Positions 40,744-50,619 of a stretch of DNA of 64,000 bases are shown piece by piece. The DNA is from Methyloprofundus sp. (GTDB lineage Bacteria > Pseudomonadota > Gammaproteobacteria > Methylococcales > Methylomonadaceae): NCBI GenBank assembly GCA_012960135.1, contig DUBW01000034.1, positions 46,060 to 110,059 of the forward strand, in the 5' to 3' direction. The notes beneath the pieces were generated by a model. The model was not told the origin of the DNA, did not search any database, and saw only the letters and a program-made list of their open reading frames with translations. The translations under genes were made by a program, and so were the position numbers. Every line of letters begins with the position of its first letter. The stretch's first letter is position 1.

Positions 40744-43653
40744 TTATTCTCTACCCAGAACTCGTCTTGATCCATTACCTTCTGGTTCACTGACAATATT
40801 TTCTTCTTCCATTTGGTCTATCATTCTGGCGGCACGATTATACCCTACTTTAAAACGACGTTGTACACTGGAAATAGATGCCCTGCCAGTTTCCATTACA
40901 AAGCTAACCGCATCATCATATAATTCATCTACCGCATCCTGGGCATTCTCAATAGTGGCCGCATTTTCTGCAGGTGCTTCCTGAATAATTTCATTTACAT
41001 ACCTGACTGAGCCTTGTGTTTTTAGATAATCCACTACGGCATGAACCTCATGATCATCAACAAATGCACCATGCGATCGTGTGGGAACACTGGTTCCTGA
41101 AGGTAAAAACAGCATATCACCATTTCCCAGCAACGCTTCAGCGCCACCCTGGTCTAAAATGGTACGCGAATCGATACGCGAGGATACCTGAAAAGAAATA
41201 CGCGTGGGCACATTGGCTTTAATCAAGCCAGTTAAAACATCAACCGATGGCCGCTGTGTCGCCAGAATCAAATGAATCCCCGCAGCTCGGGCTTTTTGCG
41301 CCAGACGAGCAATAAGCTCTTCAACTTTTTTACCGACGACCATCATCATATCTGCCAGCTCATCGATCACAATGACAATACTCGGCAAGGTCGTTAACAC
41401 AGGAAAAGATTCACCTTCCGCTAATGGTTCTGTTAACTGAAATAATGGATCACGAATAGTTTCACCTCGTGCCTCAGCATCCTTTATCTTCTGATTAAAT
41501 CCAGCAAGATTTCTAACGCTGACTTTAGACATCAGCTTATAGCGACGTTCCATCTCCGCGACTGCCCAGCGCAATGCATTCTGCGCTTCTTTCATATCGG
41601 TAACAACCGGCGTTAATAAATGTGGAATGCCTTCATAAATCGACAACTCCAACATTTTTGGATCCACCATAATCATGCGCACCTGATCAGGCGTAGCCTT
41701 GTACAGCATACTAAGAATCATGGTATTAATCGCCACAGATTTACCCGAGCCAGTCGTTCCTGCGACCAGTAAATGAGGCATTTTACCCAAATCAGCAACC
41801 ACCGTCTGACCAGAAACATCTTTACCCAAAGCTAGGGTAATAGGTGACTTTTCTTGCTGGAACTGAGCCGAAGCAATAATTTCACGAAACGAAACCAGTT
41901 CACGCTCCTGATTTGGAATTTCCAATCCGATATAAGGTGTCCCTTCGATAATTTCCACCACCCGCACACTGGTAACCAGCATGGCTCGCGCCAGATCTTT
42001 CGCCAGTCCATTGACGCGACTGACCTTAATCCCTGGCGCCAGTGATAATTCAAATCGGGTAATAATAGGCCCCGGATAAGCGCCGACCACTTCCGCACTG
42101 ACTTTATAATCATTAAGCACCCTCTCAACGGAACGTGACATAGTATCCAGCTCTTCTTCTGTGTAGGCATGAACAGATTGCTGGTGTTGTTGTAAGAGTG
42201 TGATTGAAGGAAGCTGGAATGCTGGTTTTAGTTGCATGCCGAGAGATTTGGAAAATCTTTGCGAAAACGAGGAGATAATATTTGCTGCCGTCTTTTCAGC
42301 CTGGTTAAATAATGATTGCTGCGAGCCACTACTTTCTTCCGCGCCTTGCTGCTTATTTGACTGATTCTCAGCATCTTGCTTTTCTTTAGCCGCTTGTAAT
42401 GCCTGGATCATAAAGTCTGGTTGCTTAGCTAAACCGACTGCTTCAAGACCTGATTCCCCAAGTTTTTGACTCCGCTCTTCAACGCCTAACTGATCATTGG
42501 TTTGCTTATTATCTAACGCATACAGTGCTTCATTCTCGGCCGCCTGTAATGCCCGATTGATAAAGTCATCATCGTTTGCCAGGGTGTAAGGCTTAGCTGT
42601 TTTTGTCGTCAGTTCATCTGCTGGCAACTGAACGCCAGGGTCTTGTCCAATATCATTAAATGCTTCATCTAAAGTTTGCTCATGATCAAGAGAATTAACC
42701 AGAGTACCTTCTTCCTGCATCAGAAAATCAGAGTCTTGCTGAATAGAGTCAGGGGTTTGCGTTAGATTTAGATTCTGCTTAGTATAAAGTTCTTCGCCTT
42801 CACTGTTCTGCATATGGCTAAACTGGTCACTCGTTACAGTAGACGAGCCTTCCTGGTCAGGGAAAAAGGATTTTAGTTCCGTTTCAAATTCATTAAATGC
42901 ACTTTCCAGACCGCCTGTTGTTTGCAAAGTATTTTCATTTATCGGCAATACCTCTGCATCTGCATCTGCAGAAGCTAACTCCATAACAGTTTCAGAAGCA
43001 GGTTTTACTGGATTAACTACCGTCTCTTGTTGAGCAAATGTATCTGCCTGCTCGGTTTCCAAACTATCAAAAACTCCCGTATCAGTAGCTATTTCTGCAG
43101 CAGAAAAATCGAAATCAGCGTCACGCTGTTGCTGTGCCGGTGCTTGGAAATCTGAAAATTCCGGCTGGGTTTCTAAATCAGCTTGCATGTCTGACTCTGT
43201 ATCAAACAAACCCATTCTGACATCCACTTGCTTTTGCATCTGTTGCCTTACTTTGGCTTTTCGCCTGTGGGAGGGTGCAACACGGTGATTGGTTTTTTTA
43301 GTCTCAAGACCCAGGAATTGTTGTGTATTTATAATGACCCAATCAATACCTGCTAGCGTCTTTTTCCCTATCCATTCCACTCCTGCAATAACGGAAAAAC
43401 CAGTGATTTTTTTTATAGCTGTCAGCGTCGCAAACAAGAGTGCCAGTGGAATTATAATTATAGCTAACACGGCAACGATGTCTTCGCTAGCTATTGCTGT
43501 ACTTGCTGAATCGCTACTATTACTGATAGATAGAACAATCCATACAACAGCTGCAACCAGGATAATAAAAAGTCCAGACCCAATTAGCCATAGGCGAGAG
43601 TTGTCTGAAAAAATGACAAAATAATCTTTTTTTATTGATTTTCTTCTATTCAC
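40744..43653 (-). CDS. ftsK: FtsK/SpoIIIE-family DNA translocase with a two-helix membrane domain
   Basis: A 969-residue motor that moves double-stranded DNA. The N-terminus has only two clear transmembrane helices (about 21-43 and 62-83), then a long acidic, Gln-rich linker (about 150-480), then the alpha-beta motor: Walker [15 protein letters not shown] (about residue 634), Walker [15 protein letters not shown] and [20 protein letters not shown]. The C-terminal gamma winged-helix ([21 protein letters not shown] ending LGRE) should recognise KOPS-like sites. Classical E. coli FtsK has four membrane helices and lies next to lolA; neither is true here, so this could be a paralogue. Confidence 0.9.
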   Translation of the reverse strand: MNRRKSIKKDYFVIFSDNSRLWLIGSGLFIILVAAVVWIVLSISNSSDSASTAIASEDIVAVLAIIIIPLALLFATLTAIKKITGFSVIAGVEWIGKKTLAGIDWVIINTQQFLGLETKKTNHRVAPSHRRKAKVRQQMQKQVDVRMGLFDTESDMQADLETQPEFSDFQAPAQQQRDADFDFSAAEIATDTGVFDSLETEQADTFAQQETVVNPVKPASETVMELASADADAEVLPINENTLQTTGGLESAFNEFETELKSFFPDQEGSSTVTSDQFSHMQNSEGEELYTKQNLNLTQTPDSIQQDSDFLMQEEGTLVNSLDHEQTLDEAFNDIGQDPGVQLPADELTTKTAKPYTLANDDDFINRALQAAENEALYALDNKQTNDQLGVEERSQKLGESGLEAVGLAKQPDFMIQALQAAKEKQDAENQSNKQQGAEESSGSQQSLFNQAEKTAANIISSFSQRFSKSLGMQLKPAFQLPSITLLQQHQQSVHAYTEEELDTMSRSVERVLNDYKVSAEVVGAYPGPIITRFELSLAPGIKVSRVNGLAKDLARAMLVTSVRVVEIIEGTPYIGLEIPNQERELVSFREIIASAQFQQEKSPITLALGKDVSGQTVVADLGKMPHLLVAGTTGSGKSVAINTMILSMLYKATPDQVRMIMVDPKMLELSIYEGIPHLLTPVVTDMKEAQNALRWAVAEMERRYKLMSKVSVRNLAGFNQKIKDAEARGETIRDPLFQLTEPLAEGESFPVLTTLPSIVIVIDELADMMMVVGKKVEELIARLAQKARAAGIHLILATQRPSVDVLTGLIKANVPTRISFQVSSRIDSRTILDQGGAEALLGNGDMLFLPSGTSVPTRSHGAFVDDHEVHAVVDYLKTQGSVRYVNEIIQEAPAENAATIENAQDAVDELYDDAVSFVMETGRASISSVQRRFKVGYNRAARMIDQMEEENIVSEPEGNGSRRVLGRE

Positions 43654-43703
43654 TGTTTAGCACTCATTTATATCAAAATCAGATACGATGCCTAAAAGGC
43701 ATG

Positions 43704-45155
43704 CTAATCTTTCCAGCGATGCATATGCTGTATACATAATTCATTTAACGCTTTTGCCCGTTCATAACTACCCGCTTCCGTATAACAGCGTAATTCAGGC
43801 GCATTCCCCGATCCACGCAGATGTACCACTTCATCATCAACCAAAGTAACGCGCACACCGTCAGTATAATCAAAGCCTGCAGCAGGCTCAATCTGCCCGC
43901 CAAATAATTGGGCAAAAACAGTGGCATCCTGGCTTAGTTGGCCGGTTTGAATTTCAGCCAAAATAGATTGACTCAACTCAGTTGGAAATTCCTTGATTCT
44001 ATCGCTATAAGTATAGCGTTCAGGTAAGGTCTTGAGTAATTTGGCAATAGAACTACCTTGCTGTTGCGCGGCCAGTAAAATACATAATGGCACGATAACA
44101 GCATCTCGCGTAGGTAACGCACTGAGTTGCCTGGCGTTTAAAGATACAGAGGTATGTAATAAAAAGCCGCCATTGGCTTCATAACCCGCTATATGCTGTG
44201 CGTTTTTTATTGCTTGCATTGCCGAGATAACATAAGGCGAGCCTATTTTGGTACGCACTACCTGGGCAAAACTAGTGCATTTTTCTAGCGCACTATTACT
44301 GCTCACAGGTGTTACCACAGCATCGATTTGTAAAAAACGTGCGACTAAAATACCAGCAACATCCCCACGAAGCCACTCACCATACTCATCGCTAACCAAA
44401 GGCCGATCAGCATCGCCATCGGTAGAAACGATACAATCCAGATCATATTGTTCTGACCATTGTTTAGCCAGCACAATATCTTCGGGGCGTATTGCTTCGG
44501 TATCAACGGATATGAATTGAGCAGAACGTCCTAAGGCTAGAACTTCAGCACCTAAGCCCTCAAAAATACTCAGTAATAAATCACGCGCGACCGAAGAGTG
44601 TTGATAGATACCGATTTTTAAACCTGCCAGGGCATTATCAGGGAAAAAATCTAGATACCTCGATATATATTGCTGTTCTGCTAGTAGATTCACAGCGGGT
44701 ACATAATTATCTTGCAATAGGTTTTCGCCTGCAAACAGGGCGTCATTTAGCACAGGTTCTTGCGCCAGAATACCAGCCTCATCCTGTTTCAGCACCTCAC
44801 CATCAGGCTTGTTAAATTTAATGCCATTACGATCATCGGGAATATGACTCCCCGTTACCATAATCGTAGCGATACCTTGGCGAATGCCATACAGGGTCAA
44901 GGCCGGTGTCGGTAGCAATCCGCAATTAACCGGCTGATAACCTGCATCGACAACAGCGGCGGCAACTGCATTCATAATTGCCGGAGTGCTACTGCGTAAA
45001 TCTCCTGCGATACCTACTTTGGATCCTTGCTGTATCGCATCGTTAGATTGCAGGTAAGTTAAAAATGATAGGGTATAGGCATAACAAACTTGATCAGTCA
45101 TATCAGTGACTAATCCGCGAATACCGCTAGTGCCAAATTTAACCTTGTTTTTCAT
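43704..45155 (-). CDS. Phosphohexomutase (phosphoglucomutase/phosphomannomutase family)
   Basis: A 483-residue alpha-D-phosphohexomutase. The phosphoserine loop is TGSHIPDDRNGIKF (about residue 102), the metal loop DGDADRPL (about residue 246) and the sugar-binding loop GYEANGGFL (about residue 334). The EANGG form instead of GEXSGH suggests a substrate other than plain glucose phosphate, such as mannose phosphate or another phosphosugar. The FtsK-family gene follows 50 bases downstream. Confidence 0.85.
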   Translation of the reverse strand: MKNKVKFGTSGIRGLVTDMTDQVCYAYTLSFLTYLQSNDAIQQGSKVGIAGDLRSSTPAIMNAVAAAVVDAGYQPVNCGLLPTPALTLYGIRQGIATIMVTGSHIPDDRNGIKFNKPDGEVLKQDEAGILAQEPVLNDALFAGENLLQDNYVPAVNLLAEQQYISRYLDFFPDNALAGLKIGIYQHSSVARDLLLSIFEGLGAEVLALGRSAQFISVDTEAIRPEDIVLAKQWSEQYDLDCIVSTDGDADRPLVSDEYGEWLRGDVAGILVARFLQIDAVVTPVSSNSALEKCTSFAQVVRTKIGSPYVISAMQAIKNAQHIAGYEANGGFLLHTSVSLNARQLSALPTRDAVIVPLCILLAAQQQGSSIAKLLKTLPERYTYSDRIKEFPTELSQSILAEIQTGQLSQDATVFAQLFGGQIEPAAGFDYTDGVRVTLVDDEVVHLRGSGNAPELRCYTEAGSYERAKALNELCIQHMHRWKD

Positions 45156-45184
45156 TTTACCTCGTTCTCAATACCTAGCACATT

Positions 45185-45246
45185 GTAGAGCGGACTTTAG
45201 TCCGCTATATTGTGCTTTCTCATTAGCGGACTAAAGTCCGCTCTAC
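45185..45246. repeat. GTAGAGCGGACT palindromic repeat, perfect two-arm copy
   Basis: GTAGAGCGGACTTTAGTCCGC and its exact complement enclose a 20-base A/T-rich centre. Each arm contains the 16-base palindrome GCGGACTTTAGTCCGC. It lies between nusB and the phosphohexomutase gene and is the best-preserved member of the family in the window. Confidence 0.95.
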
Positions 45247-45249
45247 GCC

Positions 45250-45687
45250 TTAACTTTTCTTTTGCTTAGCTTCAATTTCCAGCTTACGCTGCACTTGGGC
45301 CACTTTATCTAACACCCCGTTTACATATCGGTGGCTGCCATCGGCGCCGAAGGATTTAGCAAGTTCCACACCTTCATTAATAACGACCCGATAAGGCGTC
45401 TCAGGTTTATGCAACAACTCATAAACGCCAATGCGTAATATTGCCCGCTCAACTGGGTCAATCTTCTCGACTTCACGATCCACAAAATCAGCCATGGAGG
45501 CATCAATCTTATCCAGGTGCTTAGGTACGCCATGAAATAAATCAGCAAAATAACTTTTTTGCGCGTTTTTTAAACGCTGATCTTCTTTAAACTGTCCTTC
45601 AATCGCACTTAGGTCTTGCCCTGTCATTTGCCATTGATATAAGGCTTGCACTGCGCACTGTCTAGCTTTCGTTTTTGCCGAACTCAT
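45250..45687 (-). CDS. nusB: Transcription antitermination factor NusB
   Basis: A 145-residue RNA-binding protein that, with NusE, supports rRNA antitermination. The core AVQALYQWQMTGQDLSAIEG and the C-terminal PYRVVINEGVELAKSFGADGSHRYVNGVLDK are typical. It starts one base from the ribH stop (TAATG-type overlap), the last gene of the riboflavin operon, a very common arrangement. A palindromic repeat follows. Confidence 0.96.
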   Translation of the reverse strand: MSSAKTKARQCAVQALYQWQMTGQDLSAIEGQFKEDQRLKNAQKSYFADLFHGVPKHLDKIDASMADFVDREVEKIDPVERAILRIGVYELLHKPETPYRVVINEGVELAKSFGADGSHRYVNGVLDKVAQVQRKLEIEAKQKKS

Positions 45688-46163
45688 TAAGCTTCCAGAT
45701 TATTAAATAGGCTAACCATTTCTATAGCAGATAAGGCAGCGGAAGCGCCACTATTACCCGCTTTAGTTCCAGCACGTTCGATCGCCTGCTCTATGCTATC
45801 GACCGTTAACACACCAAAACTGACTGGAATATCATATTGCATGGAAACCTGGGCAATGCCTTTTACGCACTCATTTGAAACATACTCAAAATGCGGCGTA
45901 GCGCCACGAATCACCGCACCTACCGCGATAATAGCGTCATATCTTTTAGTCGCTGCAACACGTTGAACTACCATCGGCAGTTCAAAAGCGCCGGGTGCTT
46001 TAAGCAGAGTTATATCACTTTTTTCAACACCATGGCGCACCAAAGCATCAATAGCGCCATTTTCTAACTGCTCGACGATAAAGCTATTAAAGCGTGAAGC
46101 AACAATACAATATTTCCCACCCTGAGCTGTAAAATTACCTTCTATTACATTTACTGCTGACAT
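45687..46163 (-). CDS. ribH: 6,7-dimethyl-8-ribityllumazine synthase
   Basis: Condenses the butanone phosphate and the ribityl-pyrimidine in riboflavin synthesis. Start at ATG 46163 ([11 protein letters not shown]) because an AGAGAGGAAAAT ribosome-binding site sits immediately upstream; the frame to 46190 has no such site. The 158-residue protein contains [30 protein letters not shown] [35 protein letters not shown] and [12 protein letters not shown]. Confidence 0.96.
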   Translation of the reverse strand: MSAVNVIEGNFTAQGGKYCIVASRFNSFIVEQLENGAIDALVRHGVEKSDITLLKAPGAFELPMVVQRVAATKRYDAIIAVGAVIRGATPHFEYVSNECVKGIAQVSMQYDIPVSFGVLTVDSIEQAIERAGTKAGNSGASAALSAIEMVSLFNNLEA

Positions 46164-46190
46164 ATTTTCCTCTCTAAATCTATAAAACAA

Positions 46191-46211
46191 GCGGACTAAA
46201 GTCCACCCTAC
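46191..46211. repeat. GCGGACTAAAGTCC single-arm repeat
   Basis: GCGGACTAAAGTCCACCCTAC, half of the two-arm repeat family, sits between ribB and ribH on the non-coding strand. Only one arm is preserved; the second arm is absent. Confidence 0.85.
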
Positions 46212-46231
46212 AATATGATCGAATAATTAAA

Positions 46232-47335
46232 CTAGTCTGGAGTATCCACTAATTCCAGATTAAACCCTGATAAGCCAAAATAGGTTTTATGTGGACCTAA
46301 GACCTGAATCTTATGCACACCTAAATCGGCAAGAATTTGTGACCCTGTCCCCGTCGTGCGCCAGGCATCCGACTTCTCTGCTATCGCTGGAATGACGACA
46401 CCATTATCCTGCATTTGATACTGATGAACCAATTCGGCTAATGCCTTATTATTTTCATCCTGGCGAATAATCACCAAAACACCACGACCGTTCTCAGCAA
46501 TCAATTTCATCGCTTCACGCACAGGCATCTGACAGTCACTTCGCGTAGATGAAAAAACATCATCTAGCAAATTACGCGCATGAACACGGACTAAAACCGG
46601 CTCATCGTTACTCACATCACCCATAACGACCGCAAGATGTACTTTGTTATCATTACGGTCCTGGAAAGCAACCAAACGAAAGTCACCATATTCTGTCGGC
46701 AATTCACATTCGCTGATCCGTTCCAGGGTACTTTCATTTTCAGTACGATAATGAATCAAATCGGCGATGGTGCCAATTTTTAAATCATGTTCTTTGGCAA
46801 AGATTTCCAGGTCCGGCCGTCTTGCCATAGAGCCATTATCATTTAAAATCTCGACAATAACAGCTGCAGGTTCCACCTCCGCTAATCGAGCTAAATCACA
46901 ACCCGCCTCGGTATGTCCGGCGCGATTCAAGACGCCCCCATCACGCGCGCGGATAGGAAAGATATGTCCAGGCTGGACGATATCTTCAGGGCTGGCATCT
47001 TTAGCTACTGCAGCATGGATGGTTTTTGACCGGTCTGCAGCAGATATACCTGTGGTAACACCCTCTGCCGCTTCTATGGATACCGTAAAATTAGTCGAAA
47101 AAGCAGCATTATTGTCACTAACCATCAAAGGTAGACGTAATTGCTGACAGCGTTCCCCGGTTAAGGTCAAACAAATCAGGCCACGCCCAAAACGCGCCAT
47201 AAAATTAATATCTTCTGGGCGAGCAAATTCTGCCGCCATCACTAAATCGCCTTCATTTTCACGGTCTTCATCGTCCATGATAATGACCATTTTCCCCTGG
47301 CGTATATCTTCAATAATTTCCTCAGTTGTATTCAT
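46232..47335 (-). CDS. ribB: 3,4-dihydroxy-2-butanone-4-phosphate synthase fused to a degenerate GTP cyclohydrolase II domain
   Basis: The N-terminal half (about 1-200) is a good RibB: IIMDDEDRENEGDLVMAAEF, FMARFGRGLICL and RAGHTEAGCDLARLA. The C-terminal half has a GCHII fold but its zinc site is changed: where active enzymes have Cys-x10-Cys-x-Cys (H-S-E-C, then R-C-D-C), this sequence has HARNLLDDVFSSTRSDCQMP, leaving only one of the three cysteines. It is therefore a RibBX-type protein with probably no GTP cyclohydrolase activity, and a separate ribA should exist elsewhere. Confidence 0.93.
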   Translation of the reverse strand: MNTTEEIIEDIRQGKMVIIMDDEDRENEGDLVMAAEFARPEDINFMARFGRGLICLTLTGERCQQLRLPLMVSDNNAAFSTNFTVSIEAAEGVTTGISAADRSKTIHAAVAKDASPEDIVQPGHIFPIRARDGGVLNRAGHTEAGCDLARLAEVEPAAVIVEILNDNGSMARRPDLEIFAKEHDLKIGTIADLIHYRTENESTLERISECELPTEYGDFRLVAFQDRNDNKVHLAVVMGDVSNDEPVLVRVHARNLLDDVFSSTRSDCQMPVREAMKLIAENGRGVLVIIRQDENNKALAELVHQYQMQDNGVVIPAIAEKSDAWRTTGTGSQILADLGVHKIQVLGPHKTYFGLSGFNLELVDTPD

Positions 47336-47339
47336 CTAA

Positions 47340-47993
47340 TTAAATAAACCCACTCTCTTTTAATAAATTTTCTGTCACCCCTGATTTACAATCAGTGGTC
47401 GCATCTCCTTTCATTAACCGCTCCATATAGCGTGCTAACAAATCAACTTCGATATTGACTTTATCATTCACTGCGGCAAAACCCAGGCTGGTTTCTTTTA
47501 AAGTATGCGGCACGATATTAACACTGAACTCTGCGCCATTCACGGAATTAACAGTTAAGCTAATACCATTAATACAAATAGATCCTTTTTCTGCGATATA
47601 TTTAGCGAGTTCATTCGCTACTCTAAATTTGAAGCGTATAGACCTGCCATCAGGTTTTTTTTCCAGCAAGTTAGCCAGTCCATCGACATGACCGCTAACG
47701 ATATGTCCACCCATCCGAGTTTGCGGCATTAAAGCCAGCTCCAGATTCACCGGCGTGCCAATCGCCACCTGTTTTAAATTAGTTCTCGCCAGCGTTTCAT
47801 TCGAGACATCGGCAACAAAACCATGCTCGGTTAATTCGACAGCAGTTAAGCAGATCCCGTTGACAGCAATACTATCTCCTAAATGGGCATCCGCTAAAGA
47901 TAATTTTCCAGTGTCAATAGACAAACGAACATCACCTGCTTTTTGCTGTATTTGAGTTATTTTACCTATGGCTAGAATAATGCCTGTAAACAT
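47340..47993 (-). CDS. ribE: Riboflavin synthase alpha chain
   Basis: Dismutates two lumazines to riboflavin. The 217-residue protein is an internal duplication of the lumazine-binding barrel: N-terminal MFTGIILAIGKITQI with NGICLTAVEL, C-terminal MGGHIVSGHVDGLA with NGISLTVNSV. It starts at ATG 47993, about 80 bases after ribD, with a palindromic repeat arm in between. Confidence 0.96.
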   Translation of the reverse strand: MFTGIILAIGKITQIQQKAGDVRLSIDTGKLSLADAHLGDSIAVNGICLTAVELTEHGFVADVSNETLARTNLKQVAIGTPVNLELALMPQTRMGGHIVSGHVDGLANLLEKKPDGRSIRFKFRVANELAKYIAEKGSICINGISLTVNSVNGAEFSVNIVPHTLKETSLGFAAVNDKVNIEVDLLARYMERLMKGDATTDCKSGVTENLLKESGFI

Positions 47994-48050
47994 ATGTTTA
48001 ATTAATAGTTTTAATAAAATATTATTGATATCGCGCTGTCAAATACACAC

Positions 48051-48073
48051 GTAGGGCGCGGCTTTAGCCCGCG
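48051..48073. repeat. GTAGGGCGCGGCTTTAGCCCGCG hairpin
   Basis: A single self-complementary arm (GCGCGGCTTTAGCCCGC) in the gap between ribD and ribE. It shares the GTAGG end and the CTTTAG centre with the other palindromes but has a different core and so is a variant class. Confidence 0.8.
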
Positions 48074-49180
48074 TTATAATTTCTTTACTTTTAGATGCAG
48101 CTTTAAATCCACACCCACTTTTCGCGTATCCAGTACAGTCATGTTTTTTTTATCCGCCATAACAGACACGTTCGGCATCGCAAACAAGCCTCGTCCACTG
48201 GAGCCTAAGATACACGGCGCCATATAAATAATGCATTCATCGATCAGCCCCTGTTCCAGCATCGCACCATTTAGCTTACTGCCTGCTTCAATTAATACAT
48301 CATTAATTTGTTGCTCGGCTAAAAAAGCGAATACTTGCTGTAAATCCAGACGCCCTGCTAAGTCAGCCGCGACAAGATAAACTTCAGCCCCTGCTTTCTC
48401 CAACGTTGCTATTTTGTCTTGCTCTTTAGAACAGGTCAAAATAAGTGTCCGCCCGGCTAACGCTAAGAGCTTTGCAGTCACCGGCGTTCTAAGTGATGAA
48501 TCCAAAATAACGCGTACAGGTTGCTCTACATCAACGCCATTCATGCGTACATTCAAACCTGGATCGTCCGCTAACACCGTATCAATACCGGTTAGCACAG
48601 CGCCACTTTGCGCACGTAGCTTTTGCACATCCTGTCTTGCTTCAGGGGAGGTAATCCATTTACTTTCTCCTGAAGCCATTGCAGTGCGTCCATCTAAACT
48701 CATTGCTAATTTGCTAGTAACATAAGGTTTAGCATAGAGCATACGCTGAATAAAACCCTGATTCAGCTGCTTAGCCTCTGTTTCCAGTACGCCACTACTC
48801 ACTGCTATACCCGCTTGTTCTAGCAATGCCAGACCTTTGCCAGCCACTAATGGGTTGGGGTCTTGCATAGCAACTACGACTCGCGCCACACCCGCTTTAA
48901 TCAATGCTTCCGCACAAGGCGGCGTTCTGCCAAAATGAAAACAAGGTTCCAGGGTTACATAAGCAGTTGCACCCTGTGCATTTCCCGTCTGCTTTAATGC
49001 CTCAACTTCGGCATGTCCTTGTCCAGCTCGTACATGCCAAGCCTCAGCAATAATTTCATCATTCTTTGCCAGGACGCAGCCCACACGTGGATTAGGCTTA
49101 GTCGTGTATATTCCATTTCTGGCTAGTAACAAAGCACGCGCCATAAAGACATAATCTTGTTGTCTGACTGCTTCAGGCAT
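48074..49180 (-). CDS. ribD: Bifunctional riboflavin biosynthesis deaminase/reductase RibD
   Basis: Deaminates the pyrimidine intermediate (N-terminal domain) and reduces the ribose side chain (C-terminal domain). The start is ATG 49180 ([17 protein letters not shown]), eight bases inside the end of nrdR. The zinc deaminase motif is visible as GHAEVEAL and [14 protein letters not shown]; the reductase domain has [20 protein letters not shown] and [16 protein letters not shown]. The length is 368 residues. Confidence 0.95.
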   Translation of the reverse strand: MPEAVRQQDYVFMARALLLARNGIYTTKPNPRVGCVLAKNDEIIAEAWHVRAGQGHAEVEALKQTGNAQGATAYVTLEPCFHFGRTPPCAEALIKAGVARVVVAMQDPNPLVAGKGLALLEQAGIAVSSGVLETEAKQLNQGFIQRMLYAKPYVTSKLAMSLDGRTAMASGESKWITSPEARQDVQKLRAQSGAVLTGIDTVLADDPGLNVRMNGVDVEQPVRVILDSSLRTPVTAKLLALAGRTLILTCSKEQDKIATLEKAGAEVYLVAADLAGRLDLQQVFAFLAEQQINDVLIEAGSKLNGAMLEQGLIDECIIYMAPCILGSSGRGLFAMPNVSVMADKKNMTVLDTRKVGVDLKLHLKVKKL

Positions 49181-49637
49181 TATTTTGTTTGTTTTGTAGA
49201 TCAGCAATCATATCGGTAAATTCACTGACATCCTGAAAGCTACGATATACCGATGCAAAGCGTACAAAAGCCACATGATCCAGAGCACTTAGCTCTTTCA
49301 TCACTTGTTCGCCTATTGCCAGCGCAGCTATCTCTCTATCCCCGCTAGCCATAAGTGCTTTTTTAATACGGGTCACAGCCGCTTCTATCTGATCGCTGCT
49401 TACCGGTCTTTTTTCTAAAGCACGTAAAATACCACCGCGTAGTTTATTTTCATCAAAAGGCTCACGCAAACCATCGCGTTTAACGATTCTGGGTAAATTA
49501 AATTCAGTTACCTCATAGGTTGTAAATCGCTCTTTACACGCCACACATTCACGCCGACGGCGCACTTGATCACCTTCGTTCGCCAAACGGGAATCTATCA
49601 CCCGAGTATCTTGAGTAGTACAAAATGGACAACGCAT
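49173..49637 (-). CDS. nrdR: Transcriptional regulator NrdR
   Basis: Nucleotide-sensing repressor of ribonucleotide reductase genes. The 154-residue protein has the N-terminal zinc ribbon [18 protein letters not shown] ... [16 protein letters not shown] and an ATP-cone (about 46-136: [19 protein letters not shown]). It overlaps ribD by eight bases and heads the nrdR-ribD-ribE-ribB-ribH-nusB run, the standard gammaproteobacterial order. Confidence 0.97.
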   Translation of the reverse strand: MRCPFCTTQDTRVIDSRLANEGDQVRRRRECVACKERFTTYEVTEFNLPRIVKRDGLREPFDENKLRGGILRALEKRPVSSDQIEAAVTRIKKALMASGDREIAALAIGEQVMKELSALDHVAFVRFASVYRSFQDVSEFTDMIADLQNKQNNA

Positions 49638-49724
49638 AGAAATGCCTTACAATTACGATAAAGATAATGAACGTGGCATCATTACAAAACAGTTAATTTT
49701 ACAATAAATTAGCACTTAGGAGTG

Positions 49725-49885
49725 AAGATTTAATAAAATCCTGAAGTTTAACGCAGATCTTTTGTTCATTTTCAAGGCGTAGCAATAGGCGCATAGCAAG
49801 CTAGGTAACTATTGTTACAACGCGGAAAACGGGCAAAAGGACAAGCCAAGATCCAGATATCATTAAATCCTTGCGCCTTTAAGCC
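49725..49885. repeat. Diverged long palindromic element
   Basis: A-T-rich arms GATTTAATAAAATCCTGAAG and, inverted, ATTTAATGATATCTGGATCT, around a centre with AGGCGTAGCAATAGGCGCAT. It has no coding capacity. The centre carries ATAGCAAGCTA, a motif shared with the element at 4.6 kb, suggesting a dispersed non-autonomous element. Alignment is imperfect. Confidence 0.4.
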
Positions 49886-49910
49886 CAGTTAATTAGCAAA
49901 TTCCCCTATT

Positions 49911-50543
49911 ATGTTTACTCAGGAAATCGAAGGCGTTACTAAATATCACTTGCATCATAAGTCCACAGAGGCTGATTCCAGATGGAATATTTCAGCTATC
50001 AATAGTTGGCGTACCCTACTCTATCAATTACAACTGATCGGTCAGCAAGAGGATCGTTATTTAGGCTACGGCTATGGCAATATTAGTCAACGCATGCAGG
50101 CTGAAAAATTTCTTATTAGCGGCACACAAACCGGAGGTATTGCCGAATTATCGAAAGATAATTACTGCCTGGTCGAAGCAGCTGACTTAATCAACAACAC
50201 ACTCTATTCCACCGGCCCTTGTAAACCGTCATCCGAAGCATTAAGCCATGCCAGCATTTACACTCAAGACAATAATATTCAATGTATTATCCATGCACAT
50301 AACCCGGAAATATGGCGCGCTACTCAAGCCCTAAAATTGGCATATACCGGCAAAGATATTGCTTACGGCACACCGGATATGGCACATGCCATCACCGACC
50401 TGTTTAACTCGGGGCAATTAAAACATCAGTCAATTTTTACTATGTTAGGCCATGAAGACGGAATATTTTCATTTGCTGAAAATTTCCCGCAAGCTGCCTT
50501 TGCGATGATTAATACTTTAGCCTATGCCCGGCAACTAAAATAA
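49911..50543 (+). CDS. Class II aldolase/adducin-family protein
   Basis: A 210-residue protein of the L-fuculose-phosphate aldolase/adducin fold. The substrate and metal residues are visible: the ISGTQTGGIAELSKDNYC region, a KPSSEALSHASIY loop, and the zinc histidines in IIHAHNPEIW and, later, LGHEDGIF. Members act as aldolases, epimerases or dehydratases; the substrate is not clear. It starts at ATG 49911 and precedes the cytochrome P460 gene by 76 bases. Confidence 0.85.
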   Translation: MFTQEIEGVTKYHLHHKSTEADSRWNISAINSWRTLLYQLQLIGQQEDRYLGYGYGNISQRMQAEKFLISGTQTGGIAELSKDNYCLVEAADLINNTLYSTGPCKPSSEALSHASIYTQDNNIQCIIHAHNPEIWRATQALKLAYTGKDIAYGTPDMAHAITDLFNSGQLKHQSIFTMLGHEDGIFSFAENFPQAAFAMINTLAYARQLK

Positions 50544-50619
50544 ACCACTCAGACTATGGAATTTTTAGTCTGTATGGTAAAAGTATCTTTACACCCCATT
50601 TCTAAGTAAGCATACTCAA

